Assembly (NCBI GenBank): GCA_943371235.1 | Contig: CALRTZ010000006.1 | Span: 1-64,000, forward strand | Source of the DNA: CAJBVG01 sp943371235 | GTDB taxonomy: Bacteria; Bacteroidota; Bacteroidia; Sphingobacteriales; Sphingobacteriaceae | DNA length: 64,000 nt | Direction of reading: 5' to 3' | Shown here: in pieces, positions 35,965-45,248 of the stretch | Layout of the letters: each line of letters begins with the position of its first letter | How positions within the stretch are numbered: the stretch's first letter is position 1 | The notes under the pieces: generated by a model | What the model was told of the DNA's origin: nothing | The model's database searches: none | Seen by the model: only the letters and a program-made list of their open reading frames with translations | Program-made: the position numbers and the translations under genes

Positions 35965-37800
35965 ATGTGTGGAATCGTAGGATACATTGGCTTTCGTGAA
36001 GCCTACCCAATAATAATCAAAGGGTTACAAAGATTAGAATACAGAGGCTATGACAGTGCAGGTGTTGCATTGTTGAATGGCGAAATGAGAATTTATAAAA
36101 AACAAGGTAAAGTAAGCGAACTTGAGGCGTTTGTAGCCGACCAACCAACCAGTGCAACTTTAGGTATGGGGCATACACGTTGGGCAACGCACGGTGCACC
36201 AAGTGATCGTAATTCTCATCCTCATACTTCTAACAATGGGAAGTTGAGTATTATCCACAACGGAATTATAGAAAACTACTCTTCTATTAAAGAAGAAATG
36301 ATAAAGCGTGGTCACGTGTTTAATAGCGACACAGATACTGAGGTGTTGATTCATTTAATTGAAGACATTCAAGAAAAAACAAAACAGAGCTTAGATGAGT
36401 CGGTGCGTATTGCATTAAAAGAGGTAGTAGGCGCTTACGCAATTGTAGTGGTTTCTAAAGATCACCCAGATGAAATTATTGCTGCACGTAAAGGCAGCCC
36501 AATGGTTATTGGTGTTGGTGAAGGCGAATATTTTATCGCTTCAGATGCATCGCCAATTATTGAATACACAAAAAACGTAATTTTCTTGAACGATAGTGAG
36601 ATGGCAATTGTTAAACGTGATAGTTTAGTAATTAAAACCATCGACAATGTTGTACAAGACCCATACATTCACGAATTAGAACTTCAATTAGAAATGATTG
36701 AAAAAGGTGGGTACGAACATTTTATGTTAAAAGAAATTTACGAGCAACCACGTTCTATTTATGATAGCATGCGTGGTAGAATAAATTCTAAAGATGGATT
36801 TATTGGCTTAAGTGGATTGAATGAATACGAAGAGAAATTTAAAAATGCAGAGCGTATATTAATCGTTGCCTGTGGTACATCATGGCACGCAGGATTAGTA
36901 GCCGAATATTTAATTGAAGATTATGCAAGGATTCCTGTTGAAGTAGAATATGCTTCTGAATTCCGTTACCGTAATCCTATTATCACAGAAAAAGATATAG
37001 TAATAGCTATTTCTCAATCGGGTGAAACCGCGGATTCGCTTGCTGCAATTGAGTTGGCAAAATCTAAAGGTGCAACCATTTTTGGTATTTGCAATGTAGT
37101 GGGTTCTTCTATTCCACGCGCATCTAACGCAGGAGCATATACACATGCCGGACCAGAAATTGGAGTGGCGTCAACAAAAGCATTTACCGCGCAAGTAACT
37201 ATATTAACATTATTAGCTTGGTCTATCGGACAGAAAAAAGGTGCGATTAAAAAAACCAGGTTGATGGAATTATTAAGCGCATTGGAAGCAATTCCTGCTA
37301 AAGTTGAAAAAGCATTACAGAGCAACGAAGAAATTAAAGCAATTGCAGAGCGTTTTAAAGATGCTCACAACTTCTTATACTTAGGCAGAGGATATAACTT
37401 CCCTGTAGCATTAGAAGGTGCTTTAAAACTAAAAGAGATATCATACATACACGCAGAAGGATACCCGGCAGCAGAAATGAAACACGGACCCATTGCATTA
37501 ATTGATGAAAACATGCCAGTAGTAGTTGTGGCTACGAAAGGTACCATCCTCGAAAAAATAATTAGCAACATACAAGAAGTAAAAGCCCGTAAAGGTGTAA
37601 TTATTGCAATAGTTACAGAAGGCGATGAAGAAGTGAGAAAGATGGCTGATTATGTTATAGAAATTCCAGAAACCGAAGAGTGTTTAGTTCCGTTATTGGC
37701 AACTATTCCACTTCAATTATTATCATACCACATTGCTATAATGAGAGGTTGTAACGTAGATCAGCCAAGGAATTTAGCGAAGTCGGTTACTGTTGAGTAG
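35965..37800 (+). CDS. glmS: Glutamine-fructose-6-phosphate aminotransferase (isomerising)
   Basis: GlmS makes glucosamine 6-phosphate, the entry to peptidoglycan and lipopolysaccharide precursors. The catalytic Cys2 opens the protein (MCGIVGYIGFREA), followed by RLEYRGYDSAGVAL and the glutaminase motifs HTRWATHGAP. Two SIS domains follow with CGTSWHAGLVAEYLIE and SQSGETADSLAAIE, and LGRGYNFPVALEGALKLKE in the second. At 611 residues it is full length. The start is the ATG at 35965, 48 bases after DUF4270. No glmS ribozyme core is visible in that gap. Confidence 0.97.
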   Translation: MCGIVGYIGFREAYPIIIKGLQRLEYRGYDSAGVALLNGEMRIYKKQGKVSELEAFVADQPTSATLGMGHTRWATHGAPSDRNSHPHTSNNGKLSIIHNGIIENYSSIKEEMIKRGHVFNSDTDTEVLIHLIEDIQEKTKQSLDESVRIALKEVVGAYAIVVVSKDHPDEIIAARKGSPMVIGVGEGEYFIASDASPIIEYTKNVIFLNDSEMAIVKRDSLVIKTIDNVVQDPYIHELELQLEMIEKGGYEHFMLKEIYEQPRSIYDSMRGRINSKDGFIGLSGLNEYEEKFKNAERILIVACGTSWHAGLVAEYLIEDYARIPVEVEYASEFRYRNPIITEKDIVIAISQSGETADSLAAIELAKSKGATIFGICNVVGSSIPRASNAGAYTHAGPEIGVASTKAFTAQVTILTLLAWSIGQKKGAIKKTRLMELLSALEAIPAKVEKALQSNEEIKAIAERFKDAHNFLYLGRGYNFPVALEGALKLKEISYIHAEGYPAAEMKHGPIALIDENMPVVVVATKGTILEKIISNIQEVKARKGVIIAIVTEGDEEVRKMADYVIEIPETEECLVPLLATIPLQLLSYHIAIMRGCNVDQPRNLAKSVTVE

Positions 37801-37877
37801 AATTGTGAATGGTGAATTGTAAATTGTGAATTATAGTTAGACACAATTCACAATTCACCTTTTACAATTTACAATTT
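37801..37877. repeat. Inverted arrays of 7-base units between glmS and sodB
   Basis: Directly after the glmS stop, 37803-37830 reads TTGTGAA, TGGTGAA, TTGTAAA, TTGTGAA; the second half (37842-37877) reads CAATTCA, CAATTCA, then TTTACAA-type units in the opposite sense. The halves can pair as an imperfect hairpin and may act as a two-way terminator. The right array contains the last two codons and the stop of sodB. Confidence 0.75.
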
Positions 37878-38474
37878 AGCGTAGCGTTCCGCAACAGCAT
37901 CCCAATTAATTACATTGAAAAATGCTCCCATATAATCGGGTCTACGATTTTGATATTTCAAATAGTAAGCATGCTCCCAAACGTCCATTCCTAAAATAGG
38001 TGTACCTTTTACTTCGGCAATATCCATTAACGGATTGTCTTGATTTGGTGTAGAGCTAACTACTAATTTTTTATCAGCACCAACAGATAACCAAGCCCAA
38101 CCAGAACCAAAGCGAGTTGCACCTGCTTGTGTGAATTTAGTTTTGAATTCTTCAAAGCTTCCGAATGCTGCATTGATAGCTTCTGCTAATGCTCCTTTAG
38201 GTGCGCCGCCGCCATTTGGGCTCATGATCGACCAGAATAAAGAGTGGTTATAATGTCCACCGCCATTGTTACGAACAGGCATTGGGTGTTTTGATATTTC
38301 TTTGCAAATATCTTCAATACTCATTGTTTCTAATGGAGTGCCAGCAATTGCTGCATTTAAATTAGTTACGTAAGCTGCATGGTGTTTACCATGATGAATT
38401 TCCATCGTTGTTTTGTCGATGTGTGGCTCCAATGCATCAACTGCATAAGCAAGTGCCGGTAGTGTAAATGCCAT
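37869..38474 (-). CDS. sodB: Superoxide dismutase, Fe/Mn family
   Basis: The enzyme removes superoxide. The metal ligands are present: His27 in EIHHGKHHAAYV, the next His in HYNHSLFW, and Asp and His in MDVWEHAYYLKYQNRRPDYM. The length of 201 is normal. The order GGGHYNHSLFW with SPNGGGAPKG is common to both Fe and Mn forms, so the metal cannot be assigned. Its promoter may be the TATATTTG box at 38510-38517. It lies convergent to glmS. Confidence 0.96.
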   Translation of the reverse strand: MAFTLPALAYAVDALEPHIDKTTMEIHHGKHHAAYVTNLNAAIAGTPLETMSIEDICKEISKHPMPVRNNGGGHYNHSLFWSIMSPNGGGAPKGALAEAINAAFGSFEEFKTKFTQAGATRFGSGWAWLSVGADKKLVVSSTPNQDNPLMDIAEVKGTPILGMDVWEHAYYLKYQNRRPDYMGAFFNVINWDAVAERYAKL

Positions 38475-38509
38475 AATTTTATTTGTTTATTTATTTTCTA
38501 TTTATAAGA

Positions 38510-38517
38510 CAAATATA
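38510..38517 (-). promoter_or_regulatory. Candidate sodB promoter -7 box
   Basis: TATATTTG on the minus strand fits the consensus and gives a leader of about 30 bases to the sodB ATG. No TTG stands at the expected -33 position. Confidence 0.4.
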
Positions 38518-38531
38518 TCAATTAAAGGTTT

Positions 38532-38987
38532 CTATTTATCTTCTCTTTTTAATTGAAAAAATCGTTGCATCAATTCTTTGCATTCTTCTTCCAAAATTCC
38601 ATTCACAACAATGGTTTTAGGATGTAGAATTTGTTCTTTAATATTGCTAAACCCTCTTTTATTGTCACTCGTACCAATTACTATTTTTTGAATTTGGCTC
38701 CAATAAGATGCGCCTGCGCACATAATACAAGGCTCTACAGTTACATATAGTGTTGCTTCTTGTAAATACTTAGCTCCGAGATTATTTGCCGCAGAGGTAA
38801 AGGCTTGCATTTCTGCATGAGCAGTAACATCGTTTAATTTTTCAGTTAAGTTATGTGCACGAGCAATTATTTTATTTTTCATTACGATTACTGCTCCAAT
38901 CGGAACTTCATCTTCCTCAAAAGCATAACGCGCTTCTTTCAAGGCTTCGTTCATAAAGTACTCATCGGAATAAATTGTATAGCTCAT
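38532..38987 (-). CDS. tadA: tRNA-specific adenosine deaminase / nucleoside deaminase
   Basis: TadA converts adenosine to inosine at the wobble base of tRNA-Arg. The zinc site is intact: HAEMQA (His and catalytic Glu) and PCIMCAGA (two Cys). The N-terminal YFMNEALKEARYAFEEDEVPIGAVIV and the 151-residue length fit TadA best; guanine deaminases of the same fold are a possible alternative. It is divergent from the rRNA methyltransferase, 34 bases away, and lies upstream of sodB. Confidence 0.9.
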   Translation of the reverse strand: MSYTIYSDEYFMNEALKEARYAFEEDEVPIGAVIVMKNKIIARAHNLTEKLNDVTAHAEMQAFTSAANNLGAKYLQEATLYVTVEPCIMCAGASYWSQIQKIVIGTSDNKRGFSNIKEQILHPKTIVVNGILEEECKELMQRFFQLKREDK

Positions 38988-38998
38988 ATTAATTGATG

Positions 38999-39006
38999 TA
39001 ACTTTG
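38999..39006 (+). promoter_or_regulatory. Candidate rlmI promoter -7 box
   Basis: TAACTTTG fits TAnnTTTG, with TTG at 38975-38977, 21 bases upstream. The box ends 15 bases before the rRNA methyltransferase ATG. Confidence 0.45.
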
Positions 39007-39021
39007 GTAAAAATATAAATA

Positions 39022-40209
39022 ATGCAGAAAGTATTTCTCTTAAAAGGAAAAGAAAAGCCCGTATTACACCATCATAATTGGGTGTACTCTGGCGCAATAG
39101 CGAAACAAGACAAAGGCATAAGCAAGGGCGATATGGTAATGGTTTGTAGTAACGAAGGCAAATTTTTGGCCTATGGCTATTACAACGAAGATTCTAAAAT
39201 TAGGGTTAGATTATTGGAGTGGGATGAAAATGTAGAAATAAATGAAGCTTGGTGGGAAGAGAAAATTCGCAATGCTTATACTTTAAGGAAAGAACGTGTG
39301 GAAAATGAAGATACCAATGCGTATCGTGTAATTTTTTCTGAAGGCGATGCTTTACCTGGTTTAATTGTAGATAAATATGATGAGTATTTATCTGTTCAGT
39401 TTTTGACTGCTGGGCTAGAATTAAGAAAAGAAATGATTGTTTCTATTTTACAAAAAGTGATTCCAGTAAAAGGAATATATGAACGAAGCGATTCTAACGC
39501 AAGAACTTTGGAAGGTTTGGGAATGTCGGTGGGCGTACTCTTTGGCGAGAAACCACCCTCAAACTTATTGGTAAAAGAAAATGGCTTATTGGTAAATACT
39601 CCAATTGTAGAAGGCCAAAAATCGGGCTATTTTTTAGACCAACGCGAGAACAGAAAAAAAGTGGCCGCCTACACAAAAGGGCTGAAAGTATTAGATTGTT
39701 TTTCTTACACCGGAGGCTTTAGTTTGAATGCTAGAAAAGCAGGCGCTACTGAAGTGTGGAGTGTAGATTCCTCGGCTTCGGCAACCGAAGCACTCTCTTC
39801 AAACTATAAAAACAACCAATTAGACTGTAATGAAGAACATGTAATTACCAGTGATGTGTTTCAGTTTTTGAGAGCTGCACAACAAAAAAACCAACATTGG
39901 GACGTCATAATTCTAGATCCACCAAAATTGGCTCCTAACCGACAAAATTTACCAAAAGCAGAGCGTGCATACAAAGATTTGAACTTACAAGCCATGTTAT
40001 TAATGAATTCTGGCGATATTTTGGCTACTTTTTCATGTTCAGGAAGCTTAAGTTTAGAGCATTTTAAGCAAATATTAGCTTGGGCAGCAACGGATGCAGG
40101 CAAAGAATTGCAATTTTTGGAGGATTTGGGGCACCCTATAGACCATCCGGTAAGGGCTGCTTTTCCAGAATCGTATTATTTAAAAGGAGTTATAGCACGT
40201 ATTATTTAA
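39022..40209 (+). CDS. rlmI: 23S rRNA m5C methyltransferase, RlmI/RlmK-L type
   Basis: RlmI methylates C1962 of 23S rRNA. The N-terminal PUA domain is seen in NWVYSGAIAKQDKGISKGDMVMV, and the methyltransferase part has EGQKSGYFLDQRENRKKV, motif I LDCFSYTGGFSLNARKAGA, DVIILDPPKLAP and the catalytic TFSCSGSLS. Length 395 fits the family. The exact target base in this organism is inferred from the family. Immediately downstream starts the rimP promoter. Confidence 0.9.
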   Translation: MQKVFLLKGKEKPVLHHHNWVYSGAIAKQDKGISKGDMVMVCSNEGKFLAYGYYNEDSKIRVRLLEWDENVEINEAWWEEKIRNAYTLRKERVENEDTNAYRVIFSEGDALPGLIVDKYDEYLSVQFLTAGLELRKEMIVSILQKVIPVKGIYERSDSNARTLEGLGMSVGVLFGEKPPSNLLVKENGLLVNTPIVEGQKSGYFLDQRENRKKVAAYTKGLKVLDCFSYTGGFSLNARKAGATEVWSVDSSASATEALSSNYKNNQLDCNEEHVITSDVFQFLRAAQQKNQHWDVIILDPPKLAPNRQNLPKAERAYKDLNLQAMLLMNSGDILATFSCSGSLSLEHFKQILAWAATDAGKELQFLEDLGHPIDHPVRAAFPESYYLKGVIARII

Positions 40210-40227
40210 GTAATTGCATTAGGGTAC

Positions 40228-40301
40228 TTGACAAAAGGCAGATTTTTTGTATATTTGCGCTGGAAAATACTGAAAACGAACGAGGGGACACATGTCCCCT
40301 C
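40228..40301 (+). promoter_or_regulatory. Promoter and leader hairpin of rimP-nusA-infB
   Basis: TTG at 40228-40230 and TATATTTG at 40250-40257 are exactly 19 bases apart, an ideal Bacteroidota promoter. The leader then holds a 9-base-pair hairpin GAGGGGACA/TGTCCCCTC at 40282-40301 with a two-base gap in the DNA, so the RNA loop would be slightly larger. It lies about 20 bases before rimP and could be a stability or autoregulation element for the operon; there is no T-run right after it, so it is not a plain terminator. Confidence 0.8.
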
Positions 40302-40321
40302 ATTTATTTTAAATACATCTC

Positions 40322-40786
40322 ATGAGCGCTGTAGAGGCAAAAATTAAGTCGTTTATCGACGAAGCATTAGAAGGAAGCAATTTATTTGTGGTAGATTTTA
40401 AATTGTTGCCAAAGAGCAGGATTGTGTTGTTATTAGACGGAGACAATGGTGTTGGGATTGATGAATGCGCTAAAATTAGCAGACACATCTCTAACAGAAT
40501 GGATGAAGAGAATTTAATTGAAGGTGCGAGCACTTTAGAAGTTTCGTCGCCTGGTGTTGATCATCCTTTGAAATTTCAACGTCAGTATCCGCAACATATT
40601 GGCAGAACATTGGGTATAAGATTGAATGATGGGAAGGAATTTGAAGGGAAGTTGTTAAATGTGGAGGGCGAGAACATCAGTATTGAAGCAAAAATTAAAG
40701 AAAAAGGTAAAAAGAAAGTGCTTTTAGAAGAGCGCAGTTTTGCCTTAACAGATATTAAAGAAGCAAAAATTAAGATCATTTTTTAG
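40322..40786 (+). CDS. rimP: Ribosome maturation factor RimP
   Basis: RimP helps the 30S subunit mature. The family pattern is present: an N-terminal alpha/beta domain with FVVDFKLLPKSRIVLLLDGDNGVGIDECAKISRHI and LEVSSPGVDHPLKF, then an SH3-like domain with GRTLGIRLNDGKEFEGKLL. Length 154 is normal. It opens the classic operon with nusA 20 bases downstream. Confidence 0.94.
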   Translation: MSAVEAKIKSFIDEALEGSNLFVVDFKLLPKSRIVLLLDGDNGVGIDECAKISRHISNRMDEENLIEGASTLEVSSPGVDHPLKFQRQYPQHIGRTLGIRLNDGKEFEGKLLNVEGENISIEAKIKEKGKKKVLLEERSFALTDIKEAKIKIIF

Positions 40787-40806
40787 ATAAAGTAAATTGA
40801 ATAAAT

Positions 40807-42042
40807 ATGAATAACATCAATTTAATTGATTCTTTCCAGGAGTTTAAAGACTTCAAAAACATCGATCGTCCGACGATGATGAGTGTATTGGAAGATGTAT
40901 TCAGAAGCATGTTGCGCAAGAAATACGGAACAGATGAGAATTGTGATATTATCGTAAATACAGATAATGGAGATTTGGAAATCTGGAGAACACGTAGAGT
41001 AATGGAAGATGGTTTCTCTGAAGACGATGCATTGGAGGTAGAAATTACAGAAGCAAAAACCATAGACGCTGATTTAGAAGTGGGTGATGATGCTATTGAG
41101 CAAGTAACTTTAGAAAGTTTTGGAAGAAGAGCCATTTTAGCTGCTCGTCAAACATTGGTTTCTAAAATTATTGAATTAGAGAAAGACGAAGTTTACAAGA
41201 AGTACAAAGATAGAATTGGTGAAATTGTAACAGGTGAAGTTTACCAAGTTTGGAAAAAGGAAATGTTGGTGATGGATGATGATGGGAATGAATTGATTTT
41301 ACCAAAAACAGAACAGATACCTGCAGATTTCTTCAAGAAAGGTGATAACGTGAAGGCGGTTGTATTGCGTGTTGATATGCAAAACAATAACCCTAGAATT
41401 ATTATTTCTAGAACGGCACCAAGTTTCTTAGAGCGATTATTTGAACAAGAAGTTCCAGAAGTATTTGATGGTTTAATTACCATTAAAAACATTGTTCGTG
41501 AGCCAGGTGAAAGAGCAAAAGTAGCAGTAGAGTCATACGACGATCGTATTGATCCTGTTGGTGCTTGTGTGGGTATGAAAGGTTCTAGAATACACGGTAT
41601 AGTAAGAGAGTTGAAGAACGAGAACATCGACGTAATTAATTACACTAACAACTTATCATTATACATACAAAGAGCATTATCGCCTGCAAAAATTACAACT
41701 ATTAAATTAGATGATGAAACAAAACGTGCGTCGGTTTATTTAAAATCGGACCAGGTTTCGTTAGCAATTGGAAAAGGTGGTTACAACATTAAATTAGCTG
41801 GTAAATTAACTGGTTACGAAATTGATGTGTACCGTGATAATGAAGAAACTGAAGAGGATGTTGATTTAGAAGAATTCTCAGACGAAATTGAAAGTTGGAT
41901 TATTGATGAATTAAAAGCGATTGGTTGTGATACAGCTAAGAGTGTTTTGAATTTATCGGTAGAAGACTTAGTAAAACGTACAGATCTTGAAGAAGAAACG
42001 ATTAAAGATGTAATAAACATATTGAAGTCGGAATTCGAATAA
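40807..42042 (+). CDS. nusA: Transcription termination/antitermination factor NusA
   Basis: NusA binds RNA polymerase and nascent RNA. Domains in order: N-terminal polymerase-binding region (residues 1-130), S1 domain near 135-205 (GEIVTGEVYQVWKKEMLVM), then KH1 and KH2 (VGACVGMKGSRIHGIVRELKNENIDVI and LAIGKGGYNIKLAGKLTGYEIDV). The protein ends near residue 411 with one helical C-terminal stretch and lacks the two acidic repeats of the 495-residue Escherichia coli protein, as is usual outside Gammaproteobacteria. infB follows after 36 bases. Confidence 0.96.
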   Translation: MNNINLIDSFQEFKDFKNIDRPTMMSVLEDVFRSMLRKKYGTDENCDIIVNTDNGDLEIWRTRRVMEDGFSEDDALEVEITEAKTIDADLEVGDDAIEQVTLESFGRRAILAARQTLVSKIIELEKDEVYKKYKDRIGEIVTGEVYQVWKKEMLVMDDDGNELILPKTEQIPADFFKKGDNVKAVVLRVDMQNNNPRIIISRTAPSFLERLFEQEVPEVFDGLITIKNIVREPGERAKVAVESYDDRIDPVGACVGMKGSRIHGIVRELKNENIDVINYTNNLSLYIQRALSPAKITTIKLDDETKRASVYLKSDQVSLAIGKGGYNIKLAGKLTGYEIDVYRDNEETEEDVDLEEFSDEIESWIIDELKAIGCDTAKSVLNLSVEDLVKRTDLEEETIKDVINILKSEFE

Positions 42043-42078
42043 GAAATAATAAACGCATATTTGCATAAATACTAGTAG

Positions 42079-45000
42079 ATGTCAGAAGACAAAAAAATTA
42101 ATTTATTAAAGGCTGCAAAGGAGTTTAACCTTAGTATAGGCACCATTGTGGAGCACCTCGGAAAACAAGGTGTTACCATCGACAATAAGCCAAATACAAA
42201 GTTAACCGACGAGCAATATGGAATCTTAATGAAGGATTTCCAATCAGACAAAACGATTCGTGAAGAAGCGAAAACGATTGCGATTGGAAAAGCTAGAAGA
42301 GAAGAGATTGTATTGCCAAATGATGCTACACCTGCTGCAAAAGAGAAAGCAGAAACAGAGGTAGAAGACGAAATCCTTATTAAAAATGTGGTGGCTACTC
42401 CTGAAATTTTAGACCCTAAACCGGTTGTGAAAAAAGAGGAGCCAACAGTTGTTGTATCAGAAGAACTGAAAGAAGAATCTACGGCACCAAGTTTGAAAAT
42501 TCTAGGTAAAATAGATCTTGATAGTGTTTCGGGAAAAGGCAGATCGGATAAAAAAGCGAAAGAAGCTAAAAAAGAAGAAGCTCCAGCTCCTGTAGAGAAA
42601 AAAGAAGAGAAGAAGGTAGAGAAAAAAGCTGAAGAACCAGTTTTAGAAACTAAAGTAAAAGAAGAGGTTGTAAAACCTGCGGAACCTAAAGCTGAACCTG
42701 CAGTAGTAGCTGAAACTACGACTGAAGAAAAAGCTGAGCATAAAGAAGCTGTTGTTGAAAAACCAAAAGAGAAAGTAGCAGAAAAAGCTGCTGAGAAGCC
42801 GGCTCATAAATCTGCAGAAAAAACTGCTCCAAAAGCTGCAGAGAAACCTGTAGAGAAGAAAGTTGAAAAAACTACAGAGAGAGCACCAAATGCTGAAGAT
42901 CCTGTAAGACCAGAAGATGTGATTCGTGCAAAAGCACAAAAATTGAGTGGCCCTAATATTATTGGATCAATTGATTTATCGCAATTTGCTGCTAAGAAAA
43001 AAGCTACACCAGTGGCAAGTTCATCTGGCAACACTTCTGATCAGAAAAAGAAAAGAAAACGTAAAGAAAACAAACCAGTAAGTCCGAATGCCGGAGCTGG
43101 ACAAGGTCAACAAGGACAAGGTCAAGGTGGGCAAGCAGGTCAAGGCGGACAAGGCGGTGGAAATAAAGAAGGTGGAAATAGAAATTTCCACGATCGTAAA
43201 AAACCAGGAGGAGGTTACCAAGGCAATCGCCCGAATACTCCGAAAGAAGAGCCTACTGAAAAAGAAATACAAGATCAAATTAAAGCGACACTTGCCCGTT
43301 TGTCTGGCGCAGGTAAGTCGGGAAAATTTGCACAACGTGCTAAGTTAAGAAGAGCAAAACGTGATGACGTTGCGGCATCTGCAGAAGAAGCAGCAAAAGA
43401 ATTAGAATTGCAATCTAAAATATTAAAAGTAACAGAGTTTGTAACTGCAAACGAATTAGCGAAGATGATGGATGTACAAGTAACGAAAGTTATTTCTACA
43501 TGTATGAGTTTAGGTATGTTCGTTTCTATTAACCAACGTTTGGATGCTGAAACGCTTACCATTGTTGCTGATGAATTTGGATACGAAGTACAATTCGTTT
43601 CTACAGAAGAACAAGAAATTGAATTAGATGCAGAAGACAATGTTGAAGATTTAGTTCCTCGTGCACCAATTGTTACGGTAATGGGTCACGTGGATCATGG
43701 TAAAACATCTTTACTTGACTTTGTTCGTAAAGCAAACGTAATTGCGGGTGAAGCCGGTGGTATTACTCAGCATATTGGAGCTTACGAAGTTCAATTAGAT
43801 TCTGGTAAAAAAATAACATTCTTAGATACACCTGGTCACGAAGCCTTTACAGCGATGCGTGCCCGTGGTGCTAAAATTACCGACATTGTAATTATTGTAA
43901 TTGCTGCAGACGACAGTGTGATGCCTCAAACAAAAGAAGCTATTAACCACGCACAAGCTGCTGGCGTTCCAATTATTTTTGCCTTAAATAAAATTGATAA
44001 AGCCGATGCTAACCCAGATCGTATTCGTGAGCAATTATCTGCTATGAATATTTTGGTGGAAGAATGGGGTGGTAAATACCAATGTCAGGAAATTTCTGCG
44101 AAGAAAGGATTGAACGTGGATGCATTGCTTGAAAAAGTATTGTTAGAAGCAGAATTATTAGAATTAACAGCTAACCCAAATAAAAACGCAGTAGGTACAG
44201 TAATTGAAGCAGCCTTAGATAAAGGCCGTGGTATTATCACAACTGTGTTGGTACAAGCTGGTGAACTGAGAGTTGGAGATCCTATATTGGCTGGTTGCTA
44301 CAGCGGACGTGTGAAAGCATTGTTTAATGAGCGCGGGCAGAAAGTAGAAATGGTTGGTCCATCAACACCTATACAAGTATTAGGTATGAACGGAGCACCA
44401 CAAGCAGGTGATAAATTTAACTCGATGGAAAGCGAAGTGGAAGCAAGAGAAATTGCAAACAAGCGCTTACAATTACAAAGAGAGCAAGGAATACGTACTC
44501 AGAAACACATTACACTTGATGAAATTGGCCGTCGTTTAGCGATTGGTAACTTTAAAGAGTTGAACATAATTGTGAAAGGTGACGTGGATGGTTCTATTGA
44601 AGCATTGGCAGATTCGTTGTTAAAATTATCGACTCCAGAAATTCAAGTAAACATTATTCATAAATCGGTTGGACAAATTTCAGAATCGGATGTATTATTA
44701 GCTTCGGCTTCTGATGCAATCATTGTTGGTTTCCAAGTTCGTCCTTCATTAAACGCACGTAAACTTGCCGAGCAAGAACAGATTGACATACGTATGTACT
44801 CAATTATTTACGACGCTATTAACGAAGTAAAATCGGCGATGGAAGGTATGTTGGCTCCGCAGTTCGAAGAGAAAATTACTGCGAACGTACAAATTCGCGA
44901 AACCTTTAAAATTACGAAAGTGGGTACCATTGCAGGTTGTATGGTTATAGACGGTAAGATTAACAGAAATAGTAAAGTGCGTATCATTAGAGATGGTGTA

Positions 45001-45165
45001 GTAATACATACTGGTGAGCTTGCTTCATTGAAACGTTTTAAAGACGATGTGAAAGAAGTAGCTACTAATTACGAGTGTGGTTTGAACATCCAAAACTTTA
45101 ATAACATTGAAGTAGGTGATATTATTGAAGCATACGAAAACGTAGAAGTAAAACGTAAATTGTAA
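42079..45165 (+). CDS. infB: Translation initiation factor IF-2
   Basis: IF-2 brings fMet-tRNA to the ribosome. The GTPase domain starts near residue 535 with the P-loop GHVDHGKT, then DTPGHEAF and NKID. The C-terminal domains with TFKITKVGTIAGCMVIDGKI are intact. Between about residues 60 and 400 there is a long low-complexity linker, first Ala/Glu/Lys/Pro-rich and then Gly/Gln-rich, which accounts for the total of 1028 residues. This linker makes several long false frames on the other strand. A terminator follows at 45186. Confidence 0.97.
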   Translation: MSEDKKINLLKAAKEFNLSIGTIVEHLGKQGVTIDNKPNTKLTDEQYGILMKDFQSDKTIREEAKTIAIGKARREEIVLPNDATPAAKEKAETEVEDEILIKNVVATPEILDPKPVVKKEEPTVVVSEELKEESTAPSLKILGKIDLDSVSGKGRSDKKAKEAKKEEAPAPVEKKEEKKVEKKAEEPVLETKVKEEVVKPAEPKAEPAVVAETTTEEKAEHKEAVVEKPKEKVAEKAAEKPAHKSAEKTAPKAAEKPVEKKVEKTTERAPNAEDPVRPEDVIRAKAQKLSGPNIIGSIDLSQFAAKKKATPVASSSGNTSDQKKKRKRKENKPVSPNAGAGQGQQGQGQGGQAGQGGQGGGNKEGGNRNFHDRKKPGGGYQGNRPNTPKEEPTEKEIQDQIKATLARLSGAGKSGKFAQRAKLRRAKRDDVAASAEEAAKELELQSKILKVTEFVTANELAKMMDVQVTKVISTCMSLGMFVSINQRLDAETLTIVADEFGYEVQFVSTEEQEIELDAEDNVEDLVPRAPIVTVMGHVDHGKTSLLDFVRKANVIAGEAGGITQHIGAYEVQLDSGKKITFLDTPGHEAFTAMRARGAKITDIVIIVIAADDSVMPQTKEAINHAQAAGVPIIFALNKIDKADANPDRIREQLSAMNILVEEWGGKYQCQEISAKKGLNVDALLEKVLLEAELLELTANPNKNAVGTVIEAALDKGRGIITTVLVQAGELRVGDPILAGCYSGRVKALFNERGQKVEMVGPSTPIQVLGMNGAPQAGDKFNSMESEVEAREIANKRLQLQREQGIRTQKHITLDEIGRRLAIGNFKELNIIVKGDVDGSIEALADSLLKLSTPEIQVNIIHKSVGQISESDVLLASASDAIIVGFQVRPSLNARKLAEQEQIDIRMYSIIYDAINEVKSAMEGMLAPQFEEKITANVQIRETFKITKVGTIAGCMVIDGKINRNSKVRIIRDGVVIHTGELASLKRFKDDVKEVATNYECGLNIQNFNNIEVGDIIEAYENVEVKRKL

Positions 45166-45185
45166 TTTCAACATCCAAAAAATTT

Positions 45186-45217
45186 AATCCCGAGGAGAAT
45201 CTTCTCGGGATTTTTTT
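45186..45217 (+). terminator. Rho-independent terminator of infB
   Basis: AATCCCGAG (45186-45194) pairs with CTCGGGATT and is followed by seven T. Inner bases GAG/CTT add a wobble pair set. It closes the rimP-nusA-infB operon. Confidence 0.9.
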
Positions 45218-45248
45218 GTTTAGTACTACCTTATTCTTACATTTATCT

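Noticed and set aside
42643..43335. Long frames on the minus strand inside infB
   Set aside because: They come from the biased Ala/Glu/Lys and Gly/Gln linker of IF-2 and have no start region or domain.
45216..45248. TTG start for the O-antigen ligase
   Set aside because: It lies in the T-run of the infB terminator and adds 11 residues; the ATG at 45249 is better.
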